From Streptomyces ficellus (lineage in GTDB: Bacteria > Actinomycetota > Actinomycetes > Streptomycetales > Streptomycetaceae), in NCBI RefSeq assembly GCF_009739905.1, contig NZ_CP034279.1, forward strand, positions 4,278,001-4,342,000: a DNA stretch of 64,000 bases, given 5' to 3'. Positions 8,089-16,206 of the stretch are shown here, piece after piece. Positions within the stretch are counted from its first letter, which is position 1; each line of letters opens with the position of its first letter. The translations under genes and the position numbers were made by a program. Below the pieces are notes generated by a model that was not told the origin of the DNA, searched no databases, and saw only the letters and a program-made list of their open reading frames with translations.

Positions 8089-9392
8089 GGACGACCTGGT
8101 CGGTGGACGAGCACCTGGAGGACATCCTCCAGGCGGTCCACCCGCTCGACCCGATCGAGCTGCAGCTGCCCGACGCCCAGGGCTGTGTCCTGGTCGAGGA
8201 CGTCACGGTGCCCGTCGCCCTGCCGCCCTTCGACAACAGCTCCATGGACGGGTACGCGGTACGGGTCGCCGATGTCACCGGCGCCACCGAGGAGTTCCCG
8301 GCGGTGCTCACGGTCATCGGAGACGTGGCGGCGGGCAGCGAGGGACTGCCCACCGTCGGCCCCGGCCAGGCCGCACGCATCATGACCGGCGCCCCGCTGC
8401 CCCCGGGCGCCGAGGCCGTCGTCCCCGTCGAGTGGACCGACGGGGGCACCGGCGGCGCCCCCGCCACCGGCATGCGGGCGGCCAGCGCCGCCCCCGAGGG
8501 CGCCACCGGCGAGGTCCGCGTCCACCGCCCCGCCGAGGCCCGCGCCCATGTCCGGGCCCGGGGGAGCGACGTCCAGGCCGGCGACCTGGCCCTGGAGGCC
8601 GGGACGGTCCTCGGCCCGCCGCAGATCGGGCTGCTCGCCGCCATCGGGCGCGGCACGGTGCGGGTGCGCCCCCGCCCGCGCGTGGTCGTGATCTCCACCG
8701 GCAGCGAACTGGTCCAGCCCGGTGAGGAGCTGGGCCAGGGCCGGATCTACGACTCCAACAGCTTCGCCCTCGCCGCCGCCGCGCGGGACGCGGGCGCCAT
8801 CGCCTACCGGGTCGGCGCCGTCACGGACGACGCCACCACGCTGCGGGCCGCCATCGAGGACCAGTTGATCCGCGCAGACCTGGTGGTCACCACCGGCGGG
8901 GTGAGCGTCGGGGCGTACGACGTCGTCAAGGAGGCCCTCTCCTCGGTCGGCGACGAGGACGAGCCGGGCAGCGGCATCGACTTCCGCACGCTCGACATGC
9001 AGCCGGGCAAGCCGCAGGGCTTCGGCTCCATCGGCCCCGAGCACACCCCGCTGCTCGCGCTCCCCGGCAACCCGGTCTCCAGCTACGTCTCCTTCGAGCT
9101 GTTCGTCCGCCCCGCGATCCGCGCCCTGATGGGCCTGGGCGGCGTGCCCGACGCGCAGCGGCCACGCGTGCGTGCCGTGCTCGCCGCCGACAAGCCGCTG
9201 ACCTCGCCGGCCGGCAAGCGCCAGTTCCTGCGCGGCACGCACGACGCCGACGCGGGCACGGTCACCCCCGTGGGCGGCGCCGGCTCCCACCTGATCGCCG
9301 CCCTCGCGCACGCGGACGCCCTGCTCGTCGTCCCCGAGGACACCACCACGGTCGAGCCGGGCGACGAGCTGGACGTGGTCCTCATCGGCTGA
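8085..9392 (+). CDS. moeA: MoeA-family protein (molybdopterin molybdotransferase or Glp)
   Basis: A 435-aa MoeA/gephyrin-E fold protein. It carries the MDGYAV motif near residue 53, TGGVSVGAYD in the MPT-binding domain and PGKPQGFG before domain IV. Canonical MoeA inserts molybdate into adenylylated molybdopterin. Context matters here: in Corynebacterium the MoeA paralogue in the galU-rimJ-glpR cluster, called Glp, has been reported to act in the divisome by binding FtsZ and the membrane receptor GlpR. The GlpR/SepX homologue lies 2 kb downstream here, so this copy may work in division, in cofactor synthesis or in both. moaC and mog lie directly after it. Confidence 0.9.
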   Translation: MRTTWSVDEHLEDILQAVHPLDPIELQLPDAQGCVLVEDVTVPVALPPFDNSSMDGYAVRVADVTGATEEFPAVLTVIGDVAAGSEGLPTVGPGQAARIMTGAPLPPGAEAVVPVEWTDGGTGGAPATGMRAASAAPEGATGEVRVHRPAEARAHVRARGSDVQAGDLALEAGTVLGPPQIGLLAAIGRGTVRVRPRPRVVVISTGSELVQPGEELGQGRIYDSNSFALAAAARDAGAIAYRVGAVTDDATTLRAAIEDQLIRADLVVTTGGVSVGAYDVVKEALSSVGDEDEPGSGIDFRTLDMQPGKPQGFGSIGPEHTPLLALPGNPVSSYVSFELFVRPAIRALMGLGGVPDAQRPRVRAVLAADKPLTSPAGKRQFLRGTHDADAGTVTPVGGAGSHLIAALAHADALLVVPEDTTTVEPGDELDVVLIG

Positions 9393-9433
9393 AGGGCCCG
9401 CCTTGGCGGTACCGTGTCTGCCGCTGTGCCTAC

Positions 9434-9451
9434 CCGGGGGACCACCCCCGG
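9434..9451 (+). terminator. Stem-loop between moeA and moaC
   Basis: Perfect 7-bp hairpin, CCGGGGG and CCCCCGG with an ACCA loop, in the 127-bp gap after moeA. It could attenuate transcription into moaC; no U-run is present. The remainder of the gap shows only the GGCGGAG ribosome-binding site of moaC. Confidence 0.35.
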
Positions 9452-9519
9452 CCCCCGTCGGCGCGACAATGGGCCGTGCGGGGCAATCGGCGCCGGAACA
9501 CGCGAGGCGGAGTTCAGCA

Positions 9520-10020
9520 GTGAGTACGCAAGGCAGCCTGACGCACATCGACGAGTCCGGGGCGGCCCGCATGGTCGACGTCTCCGGCAAGGACGTCACC
9601 GCCCGCACCGCCCGCGCCACCGGCCGGGTCCTCGTCTCGCCCCGGGTGATCGAGCTGCTGCGCGGCGAGGGCGTCCCCAAGGGCGACGCCCTCGCCACCG
9701 CCCGGATCGCGGGCATCATGGGCGCCAAGCGCACCCCCGACCTCATCCCGCTCTGCCACCCGCTGGCCGTCTCGGGCGTGAAGCTGGACCTGTCCGTCGC
9801 GGACGACGCGGTCGAGATCGCGGCGACGGTGAAGACCACCGACCGCACGGGCGTCGAGATGGAGGCCCTCACGGCCGTCTCGGTCGCCGCCCTCACCGTC
9901 GTCGACATGATCAAGGCCGTCGACAAGGCGGCCGTCATCACCGACGTACGGGTGGAGGAGAAGACGGGCGGCAAGTCGGGCCACTACCGGCGCGACGAGG
10001 CGGAAGGGGCGCGGGCGTGA
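9520..10020 (+). CDS. moaC: Cyclic pyranopterin monophosphate synthase
   Basis: A 166-aa MoaC, which acts with MoaA to make cyclic pyranopterin monophosphate, the first molybdenum-cofactor intermediate. Family motifs are MVDVSGKDVTARTA near the N-terminus, KRTPDLIPLCHPL in the active site, TGVEMEAL, and DMIKAVDK. GTG 9520 has GAGGCGGAG upstream and fits the family length; the longer open frame from 9403 only adds non-conserved residues. The stop overlaps the GTG of mog (GTGA), so the two are translationally coupled. Confidence 0.95.
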   Translation: MSTQGSLTHIDESGAARMVDVSGKDVTARTARATGRVLVSPRVIELLRGEGVPKGDALATARIAGIMGAKRTPDLIPLCHPLAVSGVKLDLSVADDAVEIAATVKTTDRTGVEMEALTAVSVAALTVVDMIKAVDKAAVITDVRVEEKTGGKSGHYRRDEAEGARA

Positions 10021-10649
10021 CGCCCCGGGCCGGGCACGTCCACGGCGCGCACGCCCCGGAACCGGAGCCCACCGGAACCCCGCACGCCCCCGCCCACGAT
10101 CCCGCGCACGCCCCCACCGCGCATGCCCCCGGCCACCAGCCGGCGGCCGCGCCCTCCGGAGGCGCCCCGTACCGCGCCCTGGTCGTGACCGCCTCCAACC
10201 GGGCGTCCGCCGGCGTCTACCAGGACACCGGCGGCCCGATCCTCGCCGAGGGGCTCGCCGCGCTGGGCTTCACCGTCGACGGGCCCCGGGTCGTCCCGGA
10301 CGGCGACCCGGTCGAGGCCGCCCTGCGCGACGCGGTGGCCGCGGCGTACGACGTCGTCCTCACCACCGGCGGCACCGGCATCTCGCCGACGGACCGCACC
10401 CCGGAGGCCACCCGCCGCGTCCTCGACCACGAGGTCCCCGGCATCCCCGAGGCGATCCGCGCCCACGGCCGCGGCAAGGTCCCCACCGCCGCCCTCTCCC
10501 GCGGCCTCGCCGGGGTCGCCGGCCGCACCCTGATCGTCAACCTGCCCGGCTCCACCGGCGGCGTCCGCGACGGCCTCGCCGTCCTGGAGCGGCTCCTGGT
10601 CCACGCGGTCGACCAGCTGCGCGGCGGCGACCACCCCAGACCGTCATGA
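10017..10649 (+). CDS. mog: MoaB/Mog family molybdopterin adenylyltransferase with His-rich N-terminus
   Basis: A 210-aa protein whose core (from about residue 50, PYRALVVTASNRASAG) is a MoaB/Mog domain that adenylylates molybdopterin before metal insertion. TTGGTGISPTDRTPEAT is the substrate-binding signature and NLPGSTGG closes the active site. The first 45-50 residues are an unusual Pro/Ala/His extension with about nine histidines, absent from ordinary MoaB proteins. It may bind metal or simply be a disordered tail. GTG 10017 overlaps the moaC stop, and the gene's own stop overlaps the next ATG (ATGA). Confidence 0.88.
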   Translation: MTPRAGHVHGAHAPEPEPTGTPHAPAHDPAHAPTAHAPGHQPAAAPSGGAPYRALVVTASNRASAGVYQDTGGPILAEGLAALGFTVDGPRVVPDGDPVEAALRDAVAAAYDVVLTTGGTGISPTDRTPEATRRVLDHEVPGIPEAIRAHGRGKVPTAALSRGLAGVAGRTLIVNLPGSTGGVRDGLAVLERLLVHAVDQLRGGDHPRPS

Positions 10650-11266
10650 ACCCGGCGTGGCCCGTGACGCTGGCGGACGGTGCCGTCGTCCTGCGGCCGA
10701 TAAAGATGCGCGACCAGCGGGACTGGCGGGAGGTCAACCGGCGCAACCGCGACTGGCTGCGCCCCTGGGAGGCGACGATCCCGCCGCCCGCGCCCGGCGG
10801 CCCGCTCGCCCAGCGGCCCACCTACCGCCAGATGGTCCGCCACCTGCGCACCGAGGCGAACGCCGGGCGGATGCTGCCCTTCGTCGTCGAGTACGAGGGC
10901 CGGCTGGTCGGACAGCTGACCGTCGCGGGCATCACCTGGGGCTCGATGTGCTCGGGACACGTCGGGTACTGGGTGGACCGCGAGGTCGCCGGCCGGGGCG
11001 TCATGCCGACCGCCGTGGCGCTCGCCGTGGACCACTGCTTCCGCACGGTCGGCCTGCACCGCATGGAGGTGTGCATCCGGCCGGAGAACGCGCCGAGCCG
11101 CCGGGTCGTCGAGAAACTCGGATTCCGCGAGGAAGGGCTGCGCCCCCGTTACCTCCACATCGACGGGGCGTGGCGCGACCACCTCGTCTTCGCGCTCACG
11201 GCGGAGGAGGTCCCGGAGGGACTGCTGCGCCGCTGGCACCGGATCAGCAGGGGCACCCCGCATTAA
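10646..11266 (+). CDS. RimJ-like GNAT N-acetyltransferase
   Basis: A 206-aa GNAT-fold protein of the RimJ/RimL type. The acetyl-CoA loop reads VDREVAGRGVMPTA (the Q/RxxGxG/A element), and RPENAPSRRVVEKLGFREEG is the typical RimJ C-terminal motif. RimJ acetylates ribosomal protein S5 in E. coli; the target here is unknown. The ATG overlaps the mog stop, so it is the last tightly coupled gene of the operon. An orthologue sits in the same place in mycobacteria (Rv0995) and corynebacteria, between moeA/glp and glpR, so a role related to division rather than ribosomes is possible. Confidence 0.88.
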   Translation: MNPAWPVTLADGAVVLRPIKMRDQRDWREVNRRNRDWLRPWEATIPPPAPGGPLAQRPTYRQMVRHLRTEANAGRMLPFVVEYEGRLVGQLTVAGITWGSMCSGHVGYWVDREVAGRGVMPTAVALAVDHCFRTVGLHRMEVCIRPENAPSRRVVEKLGFREEGLRPRYLHIDGAWRDHLVFALTAEEVPEGLLRRWHRISRGTPH

Positions 11267-11410
11267 TGCAATATTTGTTCGAATTCAGTCACCGATCTGT
11301 CGCAACCGGTCCGACCAATCGCAAAAAAATTCAGTGATATCAGCCAGATCGTGCGACACACCGGTCCAATTGGCCGATGGCCTGATGCGAACCCCTCTAC
11401 GGTGTGAGGC
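11267..11410 (+). promoter_or_regulatory. AT-rich upstream region of sepX with repeated boxes
   Basis: A 144-bp gap distinctly richer in A/T than its surroundings. AATTCAGT occurs at 11282-11289 and 11328-11335, and ACCGGTCC at 11305-11312 and 11360-11367, each near a CAAT/AATTGG stretch. A TACGGT hexamer at 11398-11403 ends seven bases before the sepX GTG, the right distance for a -10 box driving a leaderless message; I see no good -35. The boxes may bind a developmental regulator, which I cannot name. Confidence 0.4.
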
Positions 11411-12526
11411 GTGAGCAGCAGCGGCCTCATCTACGCAGTCATCGTCGGGGCCTGGGCCGCCTACCTGGTGCCGATGTGGCTCCGCAGGCAGGACGAGCTG
11501 AACGAAGCCCGTCCCACGGAACGTTTCAGCACCGCCATCCGGCTTCTGTCCGGACGGGCGGGAATGGAGCGCCGGTACGCCAAGGAGCTGCGGGAGCGCA
11601 CCGCCGAATCGGGGCAGCCGCCGCACGGCGGCGCCGATGAGGGGTGGCGGTCGGGAGACGGGCGCGCGGCGTCGCCCGACGTCGACCCGGACGCCGAGAC
11701 GGAGCACCTCAGCTCGGTCGACGTCCGGGCCTTCGCCGCGCCCCCGGACCACACGGAGGCGCGCCTCGAGGTCCCGGAGGTCCCGCCGGCGCGGCCACGC
11801 CCCGCCCGGCGCCCCCGGCCCGCCGGGGCGGCCGCCGAGCGCGCCCGGCGCTCCAAGGTCCTCGCCCGGCGCCGGCGCACCACGGTCGTCCTCTTCCTCG
11901 CCTTCACGCTCGGCGCGATCGTCGCGGCCGTCGGCGGCCTCGCCTTCCTGTGGGCCCCCGGCGTCCCGGCCGTGCTGCTGAGCGCGTACATCGTGCACCT
12001 GCGCGCCCAGGAGCGCCGGCGCTTCGTGTACGTCATGGACCGGCGCCGCGCCGAGGCGGCGGCCCAGCGCCTGCGCGAGAGCCGGCCCCGCGGCCGGTCG
12101 GCCCCGGACCACGACGACCTGCCCGAGGACCGCCACACCCAGCCGGACCCGGAGCCCGCCCCCGCGCTCACCCCGCAGGAGGCCGGACGCCGCGCACTGG
12201 TCGAGCAGACCGACCACGCCGAGTGGGTGGACCAGCAGCGCGACCACGGCCCCAGCCGCGGCGACAGCTGGGACCCGGTCCCCGTGCCGCTGCCCACGTA
12301 CGTCACCGCGCCGGTCGCGCCGCGGGCCACGGGCGGCGTCGACGTCACTGACCCGGAGACCTGGAGCGCCGCCCGCTCCTCCGCCGCGGAGCCCACCCCG
12401 CCCCCGGCCACCCGCCAGAACCCGCACCCGAGCCCGCACCCGCCGCGCCGCTCGCACGACCACGGCCGGACCCCCCTCTTCGACCAGTACGCGGACGAGG
12501 ACCGCCCGCGCGCCGCCAACGAGTGA
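11411..12526 (+). CDS. sepX: SepX/GlpR-type divisome membrane protein
   Basis: A 371-aa actinobacterial membrane protein. An N-terminal helix (LIYAVIVGAWAAYLVPMWL) is followed by a conserved cytoplasmic stretch RRQDELNEARPTERFSTAI, a disordered Pro/Arg-rich linker, two adjacent helices (about residues 155-200) and a long disordered tail ending in PLFDQYADE. The layout and position after moeA/rimJ match SepX of Streptomyces, needed for cross-walls and sporulation septa, and GlpR of Corynebacterium, the membrane receptor of the MoeA-like protein Glp. No Shine-Dalgarno at usual spacing precedes the GTG, so it may be translated from a leaderless message. Confidence 0.85.
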   Translation: MSSSGLIYAVIVGAWAAYLVPMWLRRQDELNEARPTERFSTAIRLLSGRAGMERRYAKELRERTAESGQPPHGGADEGWRSGDGRAASPDVDPDAETEHLSSVDVRAFAAPPDHTEARLEVPEVPPARPRPARRPRPAGAAAERARRSKVLARRRRTTVVLFLAFTLGAIVAAVGGLAFLWAPGVPAVLLSAYIVHLRAQERRRFVYVMDRRRAEAAAQRLRESRPRGRSAPDHDDLPEDRHTQPDPEPAPALTPQEAGRRALVEQTDHAEWVDQQRDHGPSRGDSWDPVPVPLPTYVTAPVAPRATGGVDVTDPETWSAARSSAAEPTPPPATRQNPHPSPHPPRRSHDHGRTPLFDQYADEDRPRAANE

Positions 12527-12558
12527 GGGTGGTGTGACGGGCCCCACGGGCCCTCCGG

Positions 12559-12580
12559 GGGTGCGGATTTCCGAGCACCC
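12559..12580 (+). terminator. Weak stem-loop after sepX
   Basis: GGGTGC (12559-12564) pairs with GCACCC (12575-12580) around a 10-base loop. It lies 33 bases after the sepX stop and before the tRNA gene. Confidence 0.3.
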
Positions 12581-12612
12581 GGATCGGGATGCTAATGTTT
12601 CACACGTCGCAA

Positions 12613-12686
12613 GGGCCTGTGGCGCAGTCTGGTAGCGCACCTCGTTCGCATCGAGGGGGTCTGGGGTTCAAATCCCCACAGGTCCA
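12613..12686 (+). tRNA. tRNA-Ala (anticodon CGC)
   Basis: A 74-nt cloverleaf. The acceptor stem GGGCCTG/CAGGTCC carries the G3:U70 wobble pair that identifies alanine tRNAs. The D arm is closed by GCGC/GCGC; the anticodon stem CCTCG/CGAGG has loop TTCGCAT with anticodon CGC, reading GCG; the T arm is TGGGG-TTCAAAT-CCCCA. The discriminator is A, and the CCA end is not encoded. A TAATGT hexamer at 12593-12598 is a plausible -10 box. GCG is a common alanine codon in this high-GC genome. Confidence 0.96.
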
Positions 12687-12693
12687 CGCACAC

Positions 12694-12734
12694 ACGAGAT
12701 CCCGTCCGATCATTCCGATCGGGCGGGATCTCGT
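12694..12734 (+). terminator. Strong terminator of the tRNA-Ala gene
   Basis: An 18-bp stem with a single G-U pair (12694-12711 against 12717-12734) and a 5-base loop, starting 8 bases after the tRNA. Confidence 0.8.
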
Positions 12735-13007
12735 CGTTGGTGCGCGGGCGAGACCGGACGACCGCGGGGCGGTGGTCGCGGGCCGGGGGAAATGGCCGAA
12801 GGGCGCCGAGCGCCGGAACTCTTGTTCCCTACCCGTGGGTTATGGAAAGCTGTGCAGCCCCGCGGGCCCAACAGGGCGCAATTGCGCGGCAGTTCGAATT
12901 CCTGGGCGGTGGCGTCCCTAAAAGGGAATCGCGCCGAAAAGGTATGTACCAATCAGGCGGCGTTCCCCTTCAGCCCCCATCGCAATGCCCTGAATGGAAA
13001 TAGACCC

Positions 13008-15053
13008 ATGCTCCCTCCCCGTCCCGAGCATTCCGCCCCACCACCGCCCCCCTACGCGCCCACGTCAGGAGGGGCGGACGCGGCACTGGCCGGCCTGCTG
13101 GGCGCGGCGGCCGGCGGCGGGGGCCCGGTCGACGCCTATCCCGCCACCGCGCTGATGGCACGGCACTGGGGCGCGGCCGGCGACTACGCGGCGCTCCTCA
13201 CCGGCTCGCCCGCCCACGCCTCGATGGCCGTGTCCGCCGCCTTCACGCGAGTCCTGGAGGAACTGCGGTACGGCGGCGGGGGCGGCGCGGCGGGAGCGCT
13301 GCGGCCGCGGCTGCTGGTCGCGGTGCGCCACACCGTCCGGGAGTGGACCGACGACCCCCGCGTCGCGGGCCTCCTCGCCGGGCTCAGGGCTCCCGCGGGC
13401 CCCGGTCCCGACCGGCAGCTCGTCGCCCGGGCGTTCGCGGCACTGCCCGGACCGGCGCAGGTGCTGCTCTGGCACCGCGAGGTCGAGGCGGAAGGGATAT
13501 CCATTCCGGCCGCATTGCTGGCCGTCGACCCGCGCGTCGCCTCGGCACAACTCGAAGACGCCCGCGAACTGTTCCGCGCCGGTTGTCTGCGCGCGCATTC
13601 CGAGCTGGCCGCGGACCCGGAATGCCGCCACTACAACCGGCTGCTCGACATATCGCTGCGCCGCGGCGGCGCGCTGATCCCGGACATCCAGCGGCATTTG
13701 TCGAAGTGCCGGCACTGCCGGTACGGCGCGGACCAGCTGCGCCATTCCGACGGACGGCTGCCGCTGCTGCTGGCCGAGGGCGTGCTGGGCGAGGGCGCCC
13801 GGGGTTATGTGGACTCCCGGCCCGGCCGCTCCCGTACCCGTTCCCGGGACGGCGCTCCGGGCGCGGCACGCGGATCCGAGGCGCGCGGCCCCATGGCGCG
13901 CGGGTTCGGGGTGCGGGCGGCCGGGGGAGGCGGTGCGCAGACGCGCCCGGCGGAGGGGCGCAGGGCGGGGCGGCACTCGCGGGTCGTCCCGGCGGGCGCC
14001 GCCGCACGGCGCCTCGCCGAGGCCGTGCCGCGCGGCGGGGCGCTCCGGGTGGGCCTCGGGATCGCGGTGGCCGGCGTCCTGGTCGTGGTCGCCCTGTCGA
14101 GCCTCTGGCCGGACGGGGACGAGGGCGGGCAGCGTGCCGGGGCGGGGACGCCGAGCGGCGCGGTGAGCCCGGGGGACCCGGTCACCCCGCAGGGCGGTGC
14201 CGTGGGCGGTCCCGCCCCCGGGCAGGGCTCCCCGCCCGCCGGCGCCGCGCCGCGGCCGCCCGAGTCGGCCGGGCACGCGGACGGGGACGGTGCCGGGGCG
14301 CTGCGGACCCGGCTGCGCAACGCGGGCGCCGGGGAGTGCCTGGACGTCCGGGACGGCCTGCCGCGGGTGGGCGCCGAGCTCGTCCTCGCGCCGTGCTCGG
14401 GCTCCGGGTCGCAGGTGTGGCGGTACGAGCGGGACGGGCTGCTGCGCAGCGCCGCCGCCCCCACCCTGTGCCCCCACTCCCAGGAGTCCTCCGGGGCGGC
14501 CGTGCTGAGGCTGTGCGAGGCGCAGGCCGCCGTGACCGTGCGGTACGACCTGAGCGTCCAGGGGCACGTCGTACCCCGGTGGCACGCCGGCCTGGGACTG
14601 GTGCCCGCCACCGCCCTGCCCGGGGCCGGTGTGGTCGTCAAGATGCGTGACGGGACGGAGTTCCAGCGCTGGCTCACTGACAACGCTGTCGCACCGGCCA
14701 CTCCCGCACCCCGGCGGGCGTCCGGGACCGCGGGGGACGCCGGGGGTGAGGGCCGGGGCGGAGGCGCGCGCGACGGCGCCGGGCCGTCGCCGGGGCGGCC
14801 GTCCGGCCCGTCCGTGCCCGGTCAGTCCGTGCCCGGTCAGTCCGTGCCCGGTCCGTCCGAGCCCCGCCCGTCCGTGCCCGGCCCGGGGAGCCCTCCCGGC
14901 GAGCGGTACGCCGTGCGCGGCGTCACGGACCCGGCGCCCGCGCCGGAGCGCGAGCCCGCGCGGGAGGCTCGGGCCGCGCTGTCACCGGTCATCGGCTCGC
15001 CCGTCGCCGTCCCGCCGGTCACCGTTCCGGGGCTCGTGGTGGGCGTGCGGTGA
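13008..15053 (+). CDS. Sigma-factor-like / zinc-finger / membrane / ricin-lectin fusion
   Basis: A 681-aa protein. Residues about 45-200 resemble an ECF sigma factor (ARHWGAAGDYAALLTGSP, then VSAAFTRVLEEL, RLLVAVRHTVREW, and a region-4-like ALPGPAQVLLWHREVE), but the helix-turn-helix is poor. Residues 226-240 contain HLSKCRHC, the HxxxCxxC zinc finger of anti-sigma factors. A basic Arg/Gly-rich linker leads to a TM helix at about 347-366, and outside lies a Pro/Gly stalk and a beta-trefoil ricin-type domain (about 435-560, starting GECLDVRDG). The tail holds five-residue repeats. It may be a membrane-held signalling protein whose lectin part senses carbohydrate. ATG 13008 is chosen because upstream codons are not conserved-looking; an ECF-like GGAACT/GTTAT pair lies at 12815-12843. 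Confidence 0.8.
   Translation: MLPPRPEHSAPPPPPYAPTSGGADAALAGLLGAAAGGGGPVDAYPATALMARHWGAAGDYAALLTGSPAHASMAVSAAFTRVLEELRYGGGGGAAGALRPRLLVAVRHTVREWTDDPRVAGLLAGLRAPAGPGPDRQLVARAFAALPGPAQVLLWHREVEAEGISIPAALLAVDPRVASAQLEDARELFRAGCLRAHSELAADPECRHYNRLLDISLRRGGALIPDIQRHLSKCRHCRYGADQLRHSDGRLPLLLAEGVLGEGARGYVDSRPGRSRTRSRDGAPGAARGSEARGPMARGFGVRAAGGGGAQTRPAEGRRAGRHSRVVPAGAAARRLAEAVPRGGALRVGLGIAVAGVLVVVALSSLWPDGDEGGQRAGAGTPSGAVSPGDPVTPQGGAVGGPAPGQGSPPAGAAPRPPESAGHADGDGAGALRTRLRNAGAGECLDVRDGLPRVGAELVLAPCSGSGSQVWRYERDGLLRSAAAPTLCPHSQESSGAAVLRLCEAQAAVTVRYDLSVQGHVVPRWHAGLGLVPATALPGAGVVVKMRDGTEFQRWLTDNAVAPATPAPRRASGTAGDAGGEGRGGGARDGAGPSPGRPSGPSVPGQSVPGQSVPGPSEPRPSVPGPGSPPGERYAVRGVTDPAPAPEREPAREARAALSPVIGSPVAVPPVTVPGLVVGVR
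14811..14885 (+). repeat. Five tandem 15-bp repeats coding SVPGQ-type pentapeptides
   Basis: Unit TCCGTGCCCGGTCAG, repeated five times with the fourth copy most diverged; it encodes SVPGQ, SVPGQ, SVPGP, SEPRP, SVPGP. A 15-bp unit keeps the frame, so copy number may vary between strains without breaking the gene. Confidence 0.85.
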
Positions 15054-15094
15054 GCGGGCCGCCCCGCCCGGGTCGCCGGGCGGGGCGGTGGCGT

Positions 15095-16072
15095 TCAGGA
15101 TGCCTGGGCCTTGTCGTACAGGGCCTTGGCCTCGTTGCCGAAGTACGGGCCGAACATCCGGTTCGGCAGGAAGACGTAGCCGAAGCTGTTCACCGACACC
15201 TGGAGGCCGGTGCCGGCGGTCTCGTCGAAGCCGGTGAACCAGGGGCCGCCGCTGGAGCCGCCGGTCATGTTGCAGCCGAGGCTGTGGTCCTGCGAGAAGA
15301 GCCAGTCCTTGGAGGAGTTCCCGCTGCAGTGGATCAGCTTGGAGCCGTCGTACGGGGACGCGGCCGGGAAGCCGAAGGCGTACATCCGCTTGTTGTAGCC
15401 GCCGTTGAACTGGATGCCCTGCGCGCCGGTGACGGCGGTGAGCTTCTGGCCGTCGAGGGGCGCGACCACGGCGGCGCCGATGTCGTGGTTGATGTCCTCG
15501 CTCGCCTCCCACTGCGGTGTGGTCAGCGTCTTCGAGGCCGTCCACTGGCCGTAGGGGGCCTGGCCGTTGTCGTACCCGGGGACGAAGACCCAGTTGGTGT
15601 GCCAGGTGCCCTGGTACTTCACGCAGTGCCCGGCGGTGATGACCGTGCTGGCGTTCTGGCTGGTCACGGCGTTGCCGGAGCAGGAGGCCGTGCGGCCCTG
15701 CATGGTGAAGAACACCCGTCCCGAGGTCTTCACCACCGCGCCGCCAACGGTCCAGGGGCCGCCCGGCTGGGGGAAGGCGGTGGGGGCGACGCGGGTCGGG
15801 GCCACGGTCGTCGGGGCGCCGTCCGGCTTGGGGGTCTTGAGCTGCCGCGCGGCCCGCGGGGTGAGCACCAGGTCGAGCGGGGTCGCGCCGCGCATCCGCT
15901 CGGCGGTCCAGAAGGTGCGCGCCTCCCGCTGTTCGGCGGGGCCGACGCTCCGGGCGCCGGGCGCGGGGGTGGTGGCGGGTGCGGCCGCGGTCGCGGCGGT
16001 CGCCGACAGGGCTCCGGTCAGCAGGGCTCCGACGGTCAGCAGGACGCCCATGGCGGTGCGATGGCCTCTCAC
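15095..16072 (-). CDS. Secreted trypsin-like serine peptidase
   Basis: A 325-aa precursor: basic N-terminus, hydrophobic signal core (about residues 8-28, Ala-rich cleavage zone), a propeptide-like stretch to about 100, then a chymotrypsin-fold domain. The catalytic triad is visible: His149 in TAGHC, Asp197 in NHDIGA, and Ser274 in TGGSSGGPW. Four cysteines (131, 150, 249, 267) can form two disulfides. It resembles the extracellular V8/glutamyl-endopeptidase-like peptidases common in Streptomyces. The GTG start has GAAGGAG 6 bases upstream. It converges with the sigma-like gene, 41 bp apart. Confidence 0.9.
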   Translation of the reverse strand: MRGHRTAMGVLLTVGALLTGALSATAATAAAPATTPAPGARSVGPAEQREARTFWTAERMRGATPLDLVLTPRAARQLKTPKPDGAPTTVAPTRVAPTAFPQPGGPWTVGGAVVKTSGRVFFTMQGRTASCSGNAVTSQNASTVITAGHCVKYQGTWHTNWVFVPGYDNGQAPYGQWTASKTLTTPQWEASEDINHDIGAAVVAPLDGQKLTAVTGAQGIQFNGGYNKRMYAFGFPAASPYDGSKLIHCSGNSSKDWLFSQDHSLGCNMTGGSSGGPWFTGFDETAGTGLQVSVNSFGYVFLPNRMFGPYFGNEAKALYDKAQAS

Positions 16073-16206
16073 GCATGTCTCCTTCTGCCGTGCCCGGGGC
16101 GCGGTCGGCGCGGCCGGGCAGGGTGGGGGAACGAAGAGCGGTGCGGATCGACGTGCGTGAGGCAGCGTGCCACGGACAGCGGCAATTTGTCAGGAGCGCG
16201 TCAGGG

